Positions 24,928-33,597 of a stretch of 64,000 nt of DNA are shown here, piece after piece. The notes beneath the pieces were generated by a model. It did not search any database. It worked only from the letters and a program-made list of their open reading frames with translations, and was not told the DNA's origin. The translations under genes were made by a program, and so were the position numbers. How positions within the stretch are numbered: the first letter of the stretch is position 1; each line of letters opens with the position of its first letter. Source of the stretch: Allobosea sp. (GTDB lineage Bacteria; Pseudomonadota; Alphaproteobacteria; Rhizobiales; Beijerinckiaceae); NCBI RefSeq assembly GCF_017308015.1, contig NZ_JAFKFW010000004.1, forward strand, positions 62,001 through 126,000, in the 5' to 3' direction.

Positions 24928-26187
24928 ATGCTTCGCATTGCGCCGGCGCTTCTCCTGTTGGGTCTGGCCGTGGCGATCCCATTGGCCGGCGCATCGGCGC
25001 AGGAGCGCGCCCGGCAGCGCAGTCCGGCCCCCGCCGCTGCCCGGCTTTCCTTCGTTGGCTTGGCCGACAAGGCGCAGGTTCCCGCCAAGCTCACGGTGCG
25101 GTTCGCGATCTCCGGCATGGAAGTGGTTCCGGCGGGGCAGGCGGCCCGCAATGGCGGGCATCACCACCTGCTGATCGACACCGAATTGCCGCCGCTCGAC
25201 CAGCCGATTCCCAGCGATTTCAACCATATCCATTTCGGTGGCGGCCAGACCGAGGCCGAGATCGCGCTGACGCCCGGCAAGCACACGCTGCAACTGCTCT
25301 TCGCCGACCACAACCATGTGCCGCATGATCCGCCGATCGTATCCGAGCGCATCACGGTCGAAGTGCCGGCGGCACCGGCCGAAAAGCCGCGTTCGGCTGC
25401 GGCGCCCGGCGCGCGCGTCTTCTTCATCGATCTGCAGGACGGCGCGACGATCCCGAGCCGCGCAAAAATCCGCTTCGGGACGGAGGGCATCACGGTGACG
25501 CCGGCCGGGACGGCAAGCCCGAACGGCGGCCACCATCATCTGCTCGTCGACACAGAGCTGCCGGCGCTCGACCGCGAGATTCCCAGCGACTTCAACCATC
25601 TGCATTTCGGGCGCGGCCAGACCGAGGTCGAGCTCTCGTTGCCGCCCGGCGAGCATACGCTGCAATTGCTGCTGGGCGACCACGAGCATGTCCCGCACGA
25701 TCCGCCCGTGGTCTCGCCGCGCATCCGGGTTCGCGTGGTCGGCGAGGCGCAGGCCTCCGTCGCAGCGCCTCCACAGTCACATGCCCATGGTGCCGGCCGC
25801 GCCCGCACGGCGTCGCCCAACGATGCCGCGGTCTATTTCGTCTATCCGCGGGACGGCGACCGGATCTATCCGACCTCGACGATCCGCTTCGGTCTGCGCA
25901 ACATGGGTGTGGCGCCGGCCGGCATCGCCAAGCCGAATACCGGTCATCACCACCTGCTGGTCGATACCGAGCCGCCAGCCTTCGGCGAGCCGATCCCGGC
26001 CGATCTCAACCATATCCATCTCGGCGGCGGCCAGACCGAATACAAGCTGACATTGCCGAACGGACGGCACACGCTGCAGCTCCTGCTCGCGGACGAAAAC
26101 CATGTGCCGCATGATCCGCCGGTGATCTCGGAGCGCATCACGGTCACCGTGGCACCGGGCGGCCCGCATGCGAGGAGGCGCCGGTGA
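24928..26187 (+). CDS. Exported protein with three DUF4399 domains
   Basis: 419 aa from the ATG preceded by GGAAGGA. Signal peptide: LRIAPALLLLGLAVAIPLAGASAQ. Three repeats of about 110 residues (approximately 39-146, 161-271, 300-407) each contain the same His-rich order: GGHHHLLIDT or GHHHLLVDT, DFNHIHFGGGQTE or variants, HTLQLLxxDxxHVPHDPP, ending in S-x-R-I-x-V. This is the DUF4399 pattern, whose function is not established; the clustered histidines make metal binding a reasonable guess. Linkers between domains are Pro/Ala-rich. The stop overlaps the next DUF4399 gene by 4 bp (GTGA). Most relatives have a single copy. Confidence 0.85.
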   Translation: MLRIAPALLLLGLAVAIPLAGASAQERARQRSPAPAAARLSFVGLADKAQVPAKLTVRFAISGMEVVPAGQAARNGGHHHLLIDTELPPLDQPIPSDFNHIHFGGGQTEAEIALTPGKHTLQLLFADHNHVPHDPPIVSERITVEVPAAPAEKPRSAAAPGARVFFIDLQDGATIPSRAKIRFGTEGITVTPAGTASPNGGHHHLLVDTELPALDREIPSDFNHLHFGRGQTEVELSLPPGEHTLQLLLGDHEHVPHDPPVVSPRIRVRVVGEAQASVAAPPQSHAHGAGRARTASPNDAAVYFVYPRDGDRIYPTSTIRFGLRNMGVAPAGIAKPNTGHHHLLVDTEPPAFGEPIPADLNHIHLGGGQTEYKLTLPNGRHTLQLLLADENHVPHDPPVISERITVTVAPGGPHARRRR

Positions 26188-26630
26188 TCTCGCGAGCCCG
26201 CATCGCAGCAGCCGGCCTTTTCGCATTGGCGATCTGGCATGTTGTTCTCCCGGAAGCCGCGGCGCAGACGCCGGCACGCCAGCCGGCTCCGCCGGGGGCG
26301 CAGGTCTATTTCCATTATCCGGTCGACGGCCTGAGCGTGCCCGAGCGCTTCACCGTGCGCATCGGCCTGCGCGGCATGGGCGTCGCGCCGGCGGGCATCA
26401 ATCATGCGCGGACCGGCCACCATCACCTGCTGATCGACACCGATCCCGGCCCGCCCGACCAGCCGATCCCCTCCGACTACAACAACATCCATCTCGGCAA
26501 TGGCCAGACCGAGGTGGTGGTGACGCTGCCCAAGGGCCGGCACACGCTGCAATTGCTGCTCGGCGACCACAATCATACGCCGCATAATCCGCCCGTGATG
26601 TCGCCGAAGATCACGGTCAATGTCCGCTAA
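26184..26630 (+). CDS. Exported single-domain DUF4399 protein
   Basis: 148 aa with a GTG start that overlaps the preceding stop (GTGA) and is served by GAGGAGG. Signal peptide ISRARIAAAGLFALAIWHVVLPEAAAQ. One DUF4399 domain with TGHHHLLIDTD, DYNNIHLGNGQTEVVVTL and HTLQLLLGDHNHTPHNPPVMSPKI. Compared with the three upstream copies, one of the histidines in the middle motif is replaced (NNIH for NHIH). Function unknown; probably works with the upstream protein and the pseudo-caspase whose gene it overlaps. Confidence 0.85.
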   Translation: MISRARIAAAGLFALAIWHVVLPEAAAQTPARQPAPPGAQVYFHYPVDGLSVPERFTVRIGLRGMGVAPAGINHARTGHHHLLIDTDPGPPDQPIPSDYNNIHLGNGQTEVVVTLPKGRHTLQLLLGDHNHTPHNPPVMSPKITVNVR

Positions 26631-28353
26631 CTGGAGAGGCTTCCGTCCGCCGATGACCTGGCTGCGCGTCCTGATTGCCTTGGTCCTGCTGCCGCTGCTG
26701 GCCGTATCCGGTCTAGCCCAGCAGCCGGGCGAGGCTGCGCGCATCGCCCTCGTCATCGCCAACGAGGCCTATTCGGAGGCGCCGATCGGCGGCGCCACGC
26801 AGCAGGGCCGTGCTGTCGCCGAGACCCTGAGTACTGGCGGCTTCGATGTCGTCGCGGTGGAGAATGCCGATCGCAATGCGCTGCGGCAGGCGATCGCCGG
26901 CTTTGCCGGCAAGCTCAGGCGAGGCGCGCAGGTCGTCGTGTTCTACAGCGGCCATACCATCCAGCAGCGCAACCGCAATTTCCTGCTTCCGGTGCAGAAC
27001 GGCGCCGAGGGAGCAGTCGATCTCGACGAGATCGTCGATCCCCTGATCATCGCAAGGCCCGCGAGTGCCCTGATCTTTCTCGATGCCGGCCGCGACAATC
27101 CCTGGCAGGGCAAGACGAAAGGGCTGCTGCCGCTCGAACCGATGGAAGGCATTTCCGTGCTGTTCCCGACGGCTCCCGGCAAGGCGCTGCCGAATGGTCC
27201 CGACCGTGCCGGCGAGGCCTGGCTCAAGGCGATCCGGACTCCGGGGCTGGAGATGGCGCAGGCGCTGAAACAGGTGCGGGACACGGTTTCGCGCGAGACC
27301 CGGCGCAGCCAGCAGGTCTGGCTCTCGGCGGAGCCGCCGAAAGGTCTCGTCGTCACGTCCGTCGCCCGGCCGGTCGCGGTGGCGCAAGGCAGCCGCGCCG
27401 TGATTCCGCCGCCGCAGACGCCGGGCGCCACCCAGGATGCCGCCTATGACCTCGCCTTCTGGGAATCGATCCGCAACAGCCGCAACGCGGCGGAATATCG
27501 GGCCTATCTCGATGCCTATCCGAACGGGCGCTTCGCCTTGCTCGCCCGCACGCGCGAGCAGGAATACCGCGCGAGCCCAGCGGCACCTGCCGCAACTGCT
27601 GCTGCGGTCGCCGCGCCGCCGGCATCGCCCCAGCCAGCCGCCGGTACGCCGCAGCGCGATTGCACGGGCTGCCCGGAACTGGTCGCAATTCCCGCCGGCA
27701 GCTTCCAGATGGGCTCGAACGATCTCTACGAGTTCGAGAAGCCGGTGCATCCGGTGACCGTCCGCAGCTTCTACCTGGGCGCGCGCGAGGTGACCTTCGA
27801 GGAATGGGACCTGTGCATCGACCAGGGCGGCTGCAATTACCGGCCTGACGATCGCGGGCTCGGCCGCGGCAAGCGGCCGGTCACCGACATCCACTGGAAC
27901 GATGCCAATGCCTATCTCGCCTGGCTCTCGGCACGGAGCGGAAAGCCCTATCGCCTGCCGACCGAGAGCGAATGGGAATATGCCGCGCGTGCCGGCACCA
28001 CGACGACCTATCCCTGGGGCCAGAGCCTGGTGAAGGAGCGCGCCAATTGCCTCGGTTGCAACGATCAGAAGCGCGGCAGTGCGGTTCCCGCCGGCCAGTT
28101 CCCGGCCAACGCTTTCGGCCTCTACGACATGGCCGGCAATGCGGCCGAATGGGTCGCCGATTGCTGGAGCGAGAATTACCGCAGCGCGCCGCGCGATGGC
28201 AGCGCCTACACGGTCGGTGGATGCCGCGAGCGCGTGTTGCGCGGCGGCTCGTTCAACAATGATCCGCGCTATCTGCGCTCGGCTGCGCGTTTCAAATACG
28301 AGGCTGATGTGCGCTTCTATACCAATGGTTTCCGTGTCGCGCGCGATCGCTAG
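26620..28353 (+). CDS. Exported pseudo-caspase fused to a FGE/SUMF1-like domain
   Basis: 577 aa if translation starts at 26620, overlapping the DUF4399 stop by 11 bp; an ATG at 26653 gives a cleaner signal peptide (TWLRVLIALVLLPLLAVSGLAQ). Residues about 40-245 are a caspase-fold domain (ARIALVIANEAYSEAPIGG, FYSGHTIQ with the His at about 111), but the catalytic-cysteine motif reads FLDAGRDNPW, Gly in place of Cys. After a Pro/Ala linker, residues about 345-575 form a formylglycine-generating-enzyme-like domain (VAIPAGSFQMGSN, YRLPTESEWEYAARAG, GLYDMAGNAAEWVADCW, VLRGGSFNND, GFRVARD). The RGGSF segment lacks the paired cysteines of true FGE. Both halves therefore look non-catalytic, suggesting a binding or scaffold role. 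Confidence 0.85.
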   Translation: MSANWRGFRPPMTWLRVLIALVLLPLLAVSGLAQQPGEAARIALVIANEAYSEAPIGGATQQGRAVAETLSTGGFDVVAVENADRNALRQAIAGFAGKLRRGAQVVVFYSGHTIQQRNRNFLLPVQNGAEGAVDLDEIVDPLIIARPASALIFLDAGRDNPWQGKTKGLLPLEPMEGISVLFPTAPGKALPNGPDRAGEAWLKAIRTPGLEMAQALKQVRDTVSRETRRSQQVWLSAEPPKGLVVTSVARPVAVAQGSRAVIPPPQTPGATQDAAYDLAFWESIRNSRNAAEYRAYLDAYPNGRFALLARTREQEYRASPAAPAATAAAVAAPPASPQPAAGTPQRDCTGCPELVAIPAGSFQMGSNDLYEFEKPVHPVTVRSFYLGAREVTFEEWDLCIDQGGCNYRPDDRGLGRGKRPVTDIHWNDANAYLAWLSARSGKPYRLPTESEWEYAARAGTTTTYPWGQSLVKERANCLGCNDQKRGSAVPAGQFPANAFGLYDMAGNAAEWVADCWSENYRSAPRDGSAYTVGGCRERVLRGGSFNNDPRYLRSAARFKYEADVRFYTNGFRVARDR

Positions 28354-28465
28354 CACTCCGCTTCCGCCTGAAAGCGCAGGGGCGGCATGCGTCTCGCCCG
28401 CCTTGCAGCGTGTCCCTTCCCGCCGGCAATAAGGACCGGGAATCAATCAGGAAGGGGAGGCCGGC

Positions 28466-29215
28466 ATGGCCAAGGAATTCACCGGCAAGCGCGTGATCGT
28501 CATGGGCGGCAGCCGCGGTATCGGCCGCTCGATCGCACTCGGCTTTGCCGCGGGCGGGGCAGCGGTCTCGATCTGTGCGCGCAGCGTCGGGCCGCTGGAG
28601 GCGACGCGCAAGGAGATCGAAGCTCTCGGCGTCACCGCCCATGCGGGAAACGTCGATCTCGCCGATGCCGGCCAGATCGAGGCCTATGTGCCTGAGGCCG
28701 TGAAGGCGCTGGGAGGGCTCGACATCCTCGTCAACAATGCCTCGGGCTTCGGCCAGACCGACGACGAGGACGGCTGGGCCGCCTCGCTCAGTGTCGACAT
28801 GATGGCGGTGGTGCGCGGCAGCCATGCAGCGATCCCGCATCTCCAGCCGGGTTCGTCGATCGTCAACATCTCGTCGATCTCCGCTTTGCGGGCGTCCTCG
28901 CGCTCGGCGCCCTATGGCGCCATCAAGGCGGCGGTGATGCACTATACCGGCAGCCAGGCGAAGATGCTGGCGCGCAAGGGCATCCGCGTGAACTGCGTCG
29001 CGCCGGGCTCGATCGAGTTCCCCGGCGGCTCCTGGGAGAACCGGAAGACCTCCAATCCCGAGCTCTACAATGCGACGCTGGCATCGATCGCTTTCGGGCG
29101 CATGGGGAAGCCCGAGGAAGTCGCCGAGGTCGTGCTCTTCCTGGCTTCGGCCAAGGCGAGCTGGGTCACCGGCCAGAGCATCGTCGTCGATGGCGGGCAA
29201 CTCGTCGGGCCGTAA
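28466..29215 (+). CDS. SDR family oxidoreductase
   Basis: 249 aa from an ATG preceded by AGGGGAGG. The cofactor motif GGSRGIG (residues 14-20), NNAS (90-93) and the catalytic set ISSIS (136-140), Tyr150 and Lys154 (YGAIK) are intact, as in classical short-chain dehydrogenases. The C-terminal VNCVAPGSIEFPGG and WVTGQSIVVDGG fit the same class. NAD(P)H-dependent oxidation or reduction of an alcohol/ketone is expected; the substrate cannot be predicted. It stands alone between the pseudo-caspase gene and the convergent aminotransferase gene. Confidence 0.88.
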   Translation: MAKEFTGKRVIVMGGSRGIGRSIALGFAAGGAAVSICARSVGPLEATRKEIEALGVTAHAGNVDLADAGQIEAYVPEAVKALGGLDILVNNASGFGQTDDEDGWAASLSVDMMAVVRGSHAAIPHLQPGSSIVNISSISALRASSRSAPYGAIKAAVMHYTGSQAKMLARKGIRVNCVAPGSIEFPGGSWENRKTSNPELYNATLASIAFGRMGKPEEVAEVVLFLASAKASWVTGQSIVVDGGQLVGP

Positions 29216-29251
29216 GCCCGACGAGAACCGCCGGTCCTCGGCTGCAATAGC

Positions 29252-30445
29252 TCAGGCGCCGGCGGCGGCCACCGTCTCGTTGGCGTGGTCCCGTCCTTCG
29301 AAGCTCGCCATCGCCGCGGCGACACCGCCGCTGCGATGCGGCACGCCGGCCGCCGACAGGCCGAGCTCGATCCCGGAGAGCGCGCCGAGCAGGCTGAGCT
29401 CGTTGCATTCGCCGAGATGGCCGATGCGGAAGACCTTGCCGGCGACCTTGCCGAGGCCCGAGCCGAGCGAGATGTTGTAGGTCTCCAGCGCGACCTTGCG
29501 GAAGCGGTCGGCGTCATGGCTCGGGGGCATCAGCACGGCGGTCAGGACCGGCGAGTGCTCGGCCGGGTTCTGGCAGAGCACCTCGAGCCCCCAGGCCTTG
29601 ACCGCGGCACGACAGGCTGCCGCGAGACACTTGTGGCGGGCGAAGACGTTGTCGAGCCCTTCCTCCTGCAGCATCGCGAGCGCTTCCTTGAGCCCGTAGA
29701 GCAGGTTCGTCGCGGGGGTGTAGGGGAAGAAGCCATTGGCGTTGATCTTCACCATCTCCTGCCAGTCCCAATAGGAGCGCGGCAGCGTGTTGGTCTTCGA
29801 CGCGGCCAGCGCCTTCTCCGAGATGGCGTTGAAGCCGAGGCCCGGCGGCAGCATCAGTCCCTTCTGCGAGCCGGAGACGGTGACGTCGACCTGCCATTCG
29901 TCATGACGGTAGTCGACCGAGGCGAGCGAGGAGATGGTGTCGACCATGAACAGAGCCGGGTGGCCGGCCGCGTCGATCGCCTTGCGGATCTCGGGGATGC
30001 GGCTGGTCGCGCCGGTCGAGGTCTCGTTATGGACGACCATGACGGCCTTGATCTTGCGGGCCTTGTCCTCGGCGAGCTTCGCCTCGATCGCGGCAGGATC
30101 GGCGGCGTGGCGCCAGTCACCGGGGATGAATTCGACCTCGATGCCGAAGCGCGTGGCGATCTGCTTCCAGAGCGTGGCGAAATGGCCGGTCTCCGCCATC
30201 AGCACGGTGTCGCCGGGGGAGAGCGTGTTGACGATCGCGGCCTCCCAGGCGCCGGTGCCGGAAGACGGGTAGATCACCACCGGCTGCTTCGTCTGGAAGA
30301 CCGTTTTGCTGCCTTCCAGGACGTGCCTGCCGAGCGCGGCGAATTCGGCGCTGCGGTGGTCGATGATCGGCATCGCGATCGCACGCAGGATGCGGTCCGG
30401 AATCGGGCTCGGGCCGGGAATGTGCAGAAAGTGACGACCCTGCAT
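29252..30445 (-). CDS. Class V aminotransferase, serine/alanine-glyoxylate type
   Basis: 397 aa from the ATG at 30445 (GAGGG upstream); an ATG at 30469 is possible. The N-terminus GRHFLHIPGPSPIPDRIL, the phosphate-binding SSGTGAWEAA, VVHNETSTG, the Asp of FMVDTISSLAS and the pyridoxal-phosphate Lys195 (VSGSQKGLMLPPG) identify the AGXT/SGAT group of fold-type I enzymes. Serine-glyoxylate transamination yielding glycine and hydroxypyruvate is the usual alphaproteobacterial function, but alanine or other donors are possible. It is divergent from a large D-2-hydroxyacid dehydrogenase gene, consistent with glyoxylate/hydroxyacid metabolism. Confidence 0.88.
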   Translation of the reverse strand: MQGRHFLHIPGPSPIPDRILRAIAMPIIDHRSAEFAALGRHVLEGSKTVFQTKQPVVIYPSSGTGAWEAAIVNTLSPGDTVLMAETGHFATLWKQIATRFGIEVEFIPGDWRHAADPAAIEAKLAEDKARKIKAVMVVHNETSTGATSRIPEIRKAIDAAGHPALFMVDTISSLASVDYRHDEWQVDVTVSGSQKGLMLPPGLGFNAISEKALAASKTNTLPRSYWDWQEMVKINANGFFPYTPATNLLYGLKEALAMLQEEGLDNVFARHKCLAAACRAAVKAWGLEVLCQNPAEHSPVLTAVLMPPSHDADRFRKVALETYNISLGSGLGKVAGKVFRIGHLGECNELSLLGALSGIELGLSAAGVPHRSGGVAAAMASFEGRDHANETVAAAGA

Positions 30446-30678
30446 GGTGTTGTGACCCTCGTTCGGCATTCGGCCTGTGGCAAGCGATGCGCTGTTGCCG
30501 GCTTCATCTTGCCTTCGCTTTTTTGAAGATCAAACCCCGCAAACCGCCCGGCCGTGCTGGGGTGCCATGCGTGAACGGTCACGTCCGGACCCTTGTCGAG
30601 CTGGCTCTCCTCCTGCTCTTCTGGGAGTGGTGGACGCTCTGATCGCGGCGCGTCATCCGAAATGGCAGAGGCTGCGGA

Positions 30679-33597
30679 ATGAACCAGACGGCGCTTTCCC
30701 GTTCACATAGCCGCAATCTCGGCTTCGAGCGCCGGCTTGCCAGGGGGTTGGAAGGCGAGGTCCGCTTCGATGCCTTCACCCGCGGCCGTTACGCCACCGA
30801 CGCCTCGATCTACCAGATCCTGCCGCAGGGTGTGGCTTTTCCGAAGAGCGAGGCCGATATCACGGCGGCGCTGACGATCGCGGCCGAGCATGGCGTGCCG
30901 GTGATCGCGCGGGGCGGTGGCACCTCGCAGAACGGCCAGCCGATCGGCGACGGGTTGGTGCTCGACATGAGCCGGCATTTCAATGCGATCCGTGACTACG
31001 ATCCGCAGGCGCGGACCGTTTCGGTCGCGCCCGGCCTTGTGCTGGAGACGCTGAACACGCGGCTCAGGAAGGACGGGCTGTTCTTTCCCGTGGAACCTTC
31101 GACGGCGAGCCGCTGCACTATCGGCGGCATGGCCGGCAACAACTCGTCGGGCGCGCGCTCGCTGCGCTACGGCAAGATGGTCGACAACGTTCTCGCGCTG
31201 AAGGCGATGTTCCATGACGGCGAGCCATTCGCGCTGGGCGAGGGCGCCGTCAGCGACAATGCCTCGCGGCGCGCCCGCGATTTGATGACTGGCATGATGG
31301 CGCTGGCGGAAGAGCACCGCGCGGCGATCGAGGCGATCTTCCCGAAGGTGCAGCGGCGCGTCGGCGGCTATAATCTCGACGAACTGATCGTGCCGCGGCC
31401 GAACCTGTCGCATCTCCTCGTAGGCTCGGAAGGCACACTCGCGATCACCACGGAAGCGACCCTGAAGCTCTCGCCGCTGCCGCAGCACCGTGTCATGGGC
31501 GTCTGCCATTTCCCGAGTTTCCGCGCCGCGATGGAGATGACGCAGCACATCGTTGCGCTCGGCCCGGTCGCGGTCGAACTCGTTGACAACAACGTGCTGG
31601 TGCTAGGCTCCGATATCCCGCTCTTCGTGCGCACGCTCGCCGACATCACCAAGGGACAGCCGAACTGCCTGCTGCTGGTCGAGTTCGCCGGCGACGACCT
31701 CGCCGATCTCAAGCGCGACCTGAAGCGGCTCGACCAATGCATGGCCGATTTCAGCTTCCCCGATGCGGTGGTCGAGGTGATCGAACCGGCCCGGCAGAAG
31801 CCGGTCTGGGACGTGCGCGAGGCCTGCCTCAACATCATGATGTCGATGAAAGGCGACGGGAAACCGGTCTCCTTCATCGAGGATTGCGCGGTGCCGCTGG
31901 AGCATCTCGCCGATTACACTGACGCGGTGACGGCGGTGTTCGAGAGGCACGGCACGCGCGGCACTTGGTATGCGCATGCCTCGGTCGGCTGCCTGCATGT
32001 GCGCCCGATCCTGAACATGAAGACCGAAGCGGGCGTGAAGGCGATGCGCGGTATCGCCGAGGAGGCCTGCGAGCTCGTCCGCCGCTTCAAGGGCTCGTTT
32101 TCGGGCGAACATGGCGACGGCATCTCGCGCTCGGATTTCGTCGAGCCGATGTTCGGGGCGCCGCTGACCCGCGCTTTCGAGGCGGTGAAGGACGGGTTCG
32201 ACCCCGACAACAAGCTCAATCCCGGCAAGATCATCCGAGCCCATCATATGGACAACCGCAGCCTGATGCGCTTCGCGCCGGGCTATGCCACGCTGATTCC
32301 TGCACAGACCGCGCTCGACTGGTCCGACTGGGGCGGCTTCGGTGGCGCGGTCGAGATGTGCAACAACAACGGTACCTGCCGGAAGATGACGGGCGGGACG
32401 ATGTGCCCGTCCTGGCGCGCGACGCATGACGAGCAGCATGTGACGCGCGGCCGGGCCAATACGCTCCGGCTCGCGATCTCCGGGCAGCTCGGCCCCGATG
32501 CCTTCACCTCGCCGGAGATGAAGGAGACGCTCGATCTCTGCGTTTCCTGCAAGGGCTGCAAGCGCGACTGCCCGACCGGCGTCGACATGGCCCGGATGAA
32601 GGTCGAGTTCCTGCACCACTACCACGCGAAGCACGGCCTGCCGCTGAAGGAGCGCCTGATCGCCTTCCTGCCGCGCTATGCGCCGATCGCCGCAAAGCTC
32701 GCGCCCTTGATGAACCTGCGCGACCGCATCCCGCTCTTGTCGAAGCTCAGCGAACACTGGCTCGGCTTCTCCGCGCGGCGCTCGCTGCCGGTCTGGCGCA
32801 AGCCCTGGCGCGAGGTGGCTGCTCCCGCCGAGGCTTCGGCGGTCCAGGGCGATGGTCGCGACATCGTGCTCTTCGGCGACACCTTCAACCGCTATTTCGA
32901 GCGCGAGAACCTGGAGGCGGCGCAGCGCGTGCTGGAGGCGGGCGGCTATCGGCTGCACCGCGTCGCGGCGAAGGACGGAAGCCGACCGCTGTGCTGCGGA
33001 CGCACTTTCCTCTCGGCTGGACTGGTCGATGAGGCGCGGGCCGAGGCAAGGCGGACGATCGATGCGCTCGCCCCCTTCGTGGCGAAGGGGGCGCGGATCG
33101 TCGGGCTCGAACCCTCCTGCCTAATCAGTTTTCGCGACGAGTTCGCGGCGCTGCTTCCGAAGGCCGAGGTGGAGCCTTTGGCGAAAGCTGCGCTGCTGAT
33201 CGAGGAATTGCTGGCGGCCGATATGGCGGCAGGCAAGACCAGCTTGCCGCTTCAGGATCAGGGCGGGCGCGTCGCGCATCTGCACGGGCACTGCCATCAG
33301 AAGGCGTTCGACGCGATGGGGGCGGTGGAGAAGACGCTGCGCGCGGTGCCGGGGCTCGAGGTCAAGCCGATCGAGTCGAGTTGCTGCGGCATGTCCGGCG
33401 CCTTCGGCTATGGCGCCAAGACGATCGACGTCTCGCTGGCGATGGGCGAGCTCTCGTTGTTGCCGGCGGTACGCAAGGCCAGCGCGGACGACCTCGTGGT
33501 TGCCGACGGCACGAGTTGCCGCCACCAGATCCATGACGGCGCGCAGCGCGAGGCCGTGCATGTCGTGCGGGTGCTGGATGCGGCGCTCAGGCCATGA
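30679..33597 (+). CDS. FAD-binding and Fe-S oxidoreductase (D-2-hydroxyacid dehydrogenase, YdiJ-like)
   Basis: 972 aa, a fusion of a GlcD-type flavin subunit and a GlpC-type iron-sulfur subunit. The PCMH-type FAD domain has RGGGTSQNGQPIGDGLVLDMS, GGMAGNNSSGARSLRYG and LVGSEGTLAITTEATLKL (about residues 55-265). The FAD-oxidase C domain ends near GDGISRSDFVEPMFG and DPDNKLNPGKII. The Fe-S part has CNNNGTCRKMTGGTMCP and CVSCKGCKRDCPTGVD (about 555-640), and the C-terminal CCG-type region has CCGRTF, HGHCHQKAFDAM and SSCCGMSGAFGYG. D-lactate or D-2-hydroxyglutarate is a likely substrate with electrons going to quinone or cytochrome. It overlaps the convergent TauE/SafE gene by 11 bp. Confidence 0.88.
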   Translation: MNQTALSRSHSRNLGFERRLARGLEGEVRFDAFTRGRYATDASIYQILPQGVAFPKSEADITAALTIAAEHGVPVIARGGGTSQNGQPIGDGLVLDMSRHFNAIRDYDPQARTVSVAPGLVLETLNTRLRKDGLFFPVEPSTASRCTIGGMAGNNSSGARSLRYGKMVDNVLALKAMFHDGEPFALGEGAVSDNASRRARDLMTGMMALAEEHRAAIEAIFPKVQRRVGGYNLDELIVPRPNLSHLLVGSEGTLAITTEATLKLSPLPQHRVMGVCHFPSFRAAMEMTQHIVALGPVAVELVDNNVLVLGSDIPLFVRTLADITKGQPNCLLLVEFAGDDLADLKRDLKRLDQCMADFSFPDAVVEVIEPARQKPVWDVREACLNIMMSMKGDGKPVSFIEDCAVPLEHLADYTDAVTAVFERHGTRGTWYAHASVGCLHVRPILNMKTEAGVKAMRGIAEEACELVRRFKGSFSGEHGDGISRSDFVEPMFGAPLTRAFEAVKDGFDPDNKLNPGKIIRAHHMDNRSLMRFAPGYATLIPAQTALDWSDWGGFGGAVEMCNNNGTCRKMTGGTMCPSWRATHDEQHVTRGRANTLRLAISGQLGPDAFTSPEMKETLDLCVSCKGCKRDCPTGVDMARMKVEFLHHYHAKHGLPLKERLIAFLPRYAPIAAKLAPLMNLRDRIPLLSKLSEHWLGFSARRSLPVWRKPWREVAAPAEASAVQGDGRDIVLFGDTFNRYFERENLEAAQRVLEAGGYRLHRVAAKDGSRPLCCGRTFLSAGLVDEARAEARRTIDALAPFVAKGARIVGLEPSCLISFRDEFAALLPKAEVEPLAKAALLIEELLAADMAAGKTSLPLQDQGGRVAHLHGHCHQKAFDAMGAVEKTLRAVPGLEVKPIESSCCGMSGAFGYGAKTIDVSLAMGELSLLPAVRKASADDLVVADGTSCRHQIHDGAQREAVHVVRVLDAALRP

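Noticed and set aside
26713-28446. Minus-strand open frame of 577 codons opposite the pseudo-caspase gene
   Set aside because: It is antisense to a gene with clear caspase and FGE-like motifs, has low-complexity Arg/Ala/Gly composition and no recognisable domain; long antisense frames are expected at this GC content.
31603-32958. Minus-strand open frame of 451 codons inside the D-2-hydroxyacid dehydrogenase gene
   Set aside because: Antisense shadow of a well-supported Fe-S flavoprotein; composition is biased and no motif is present.
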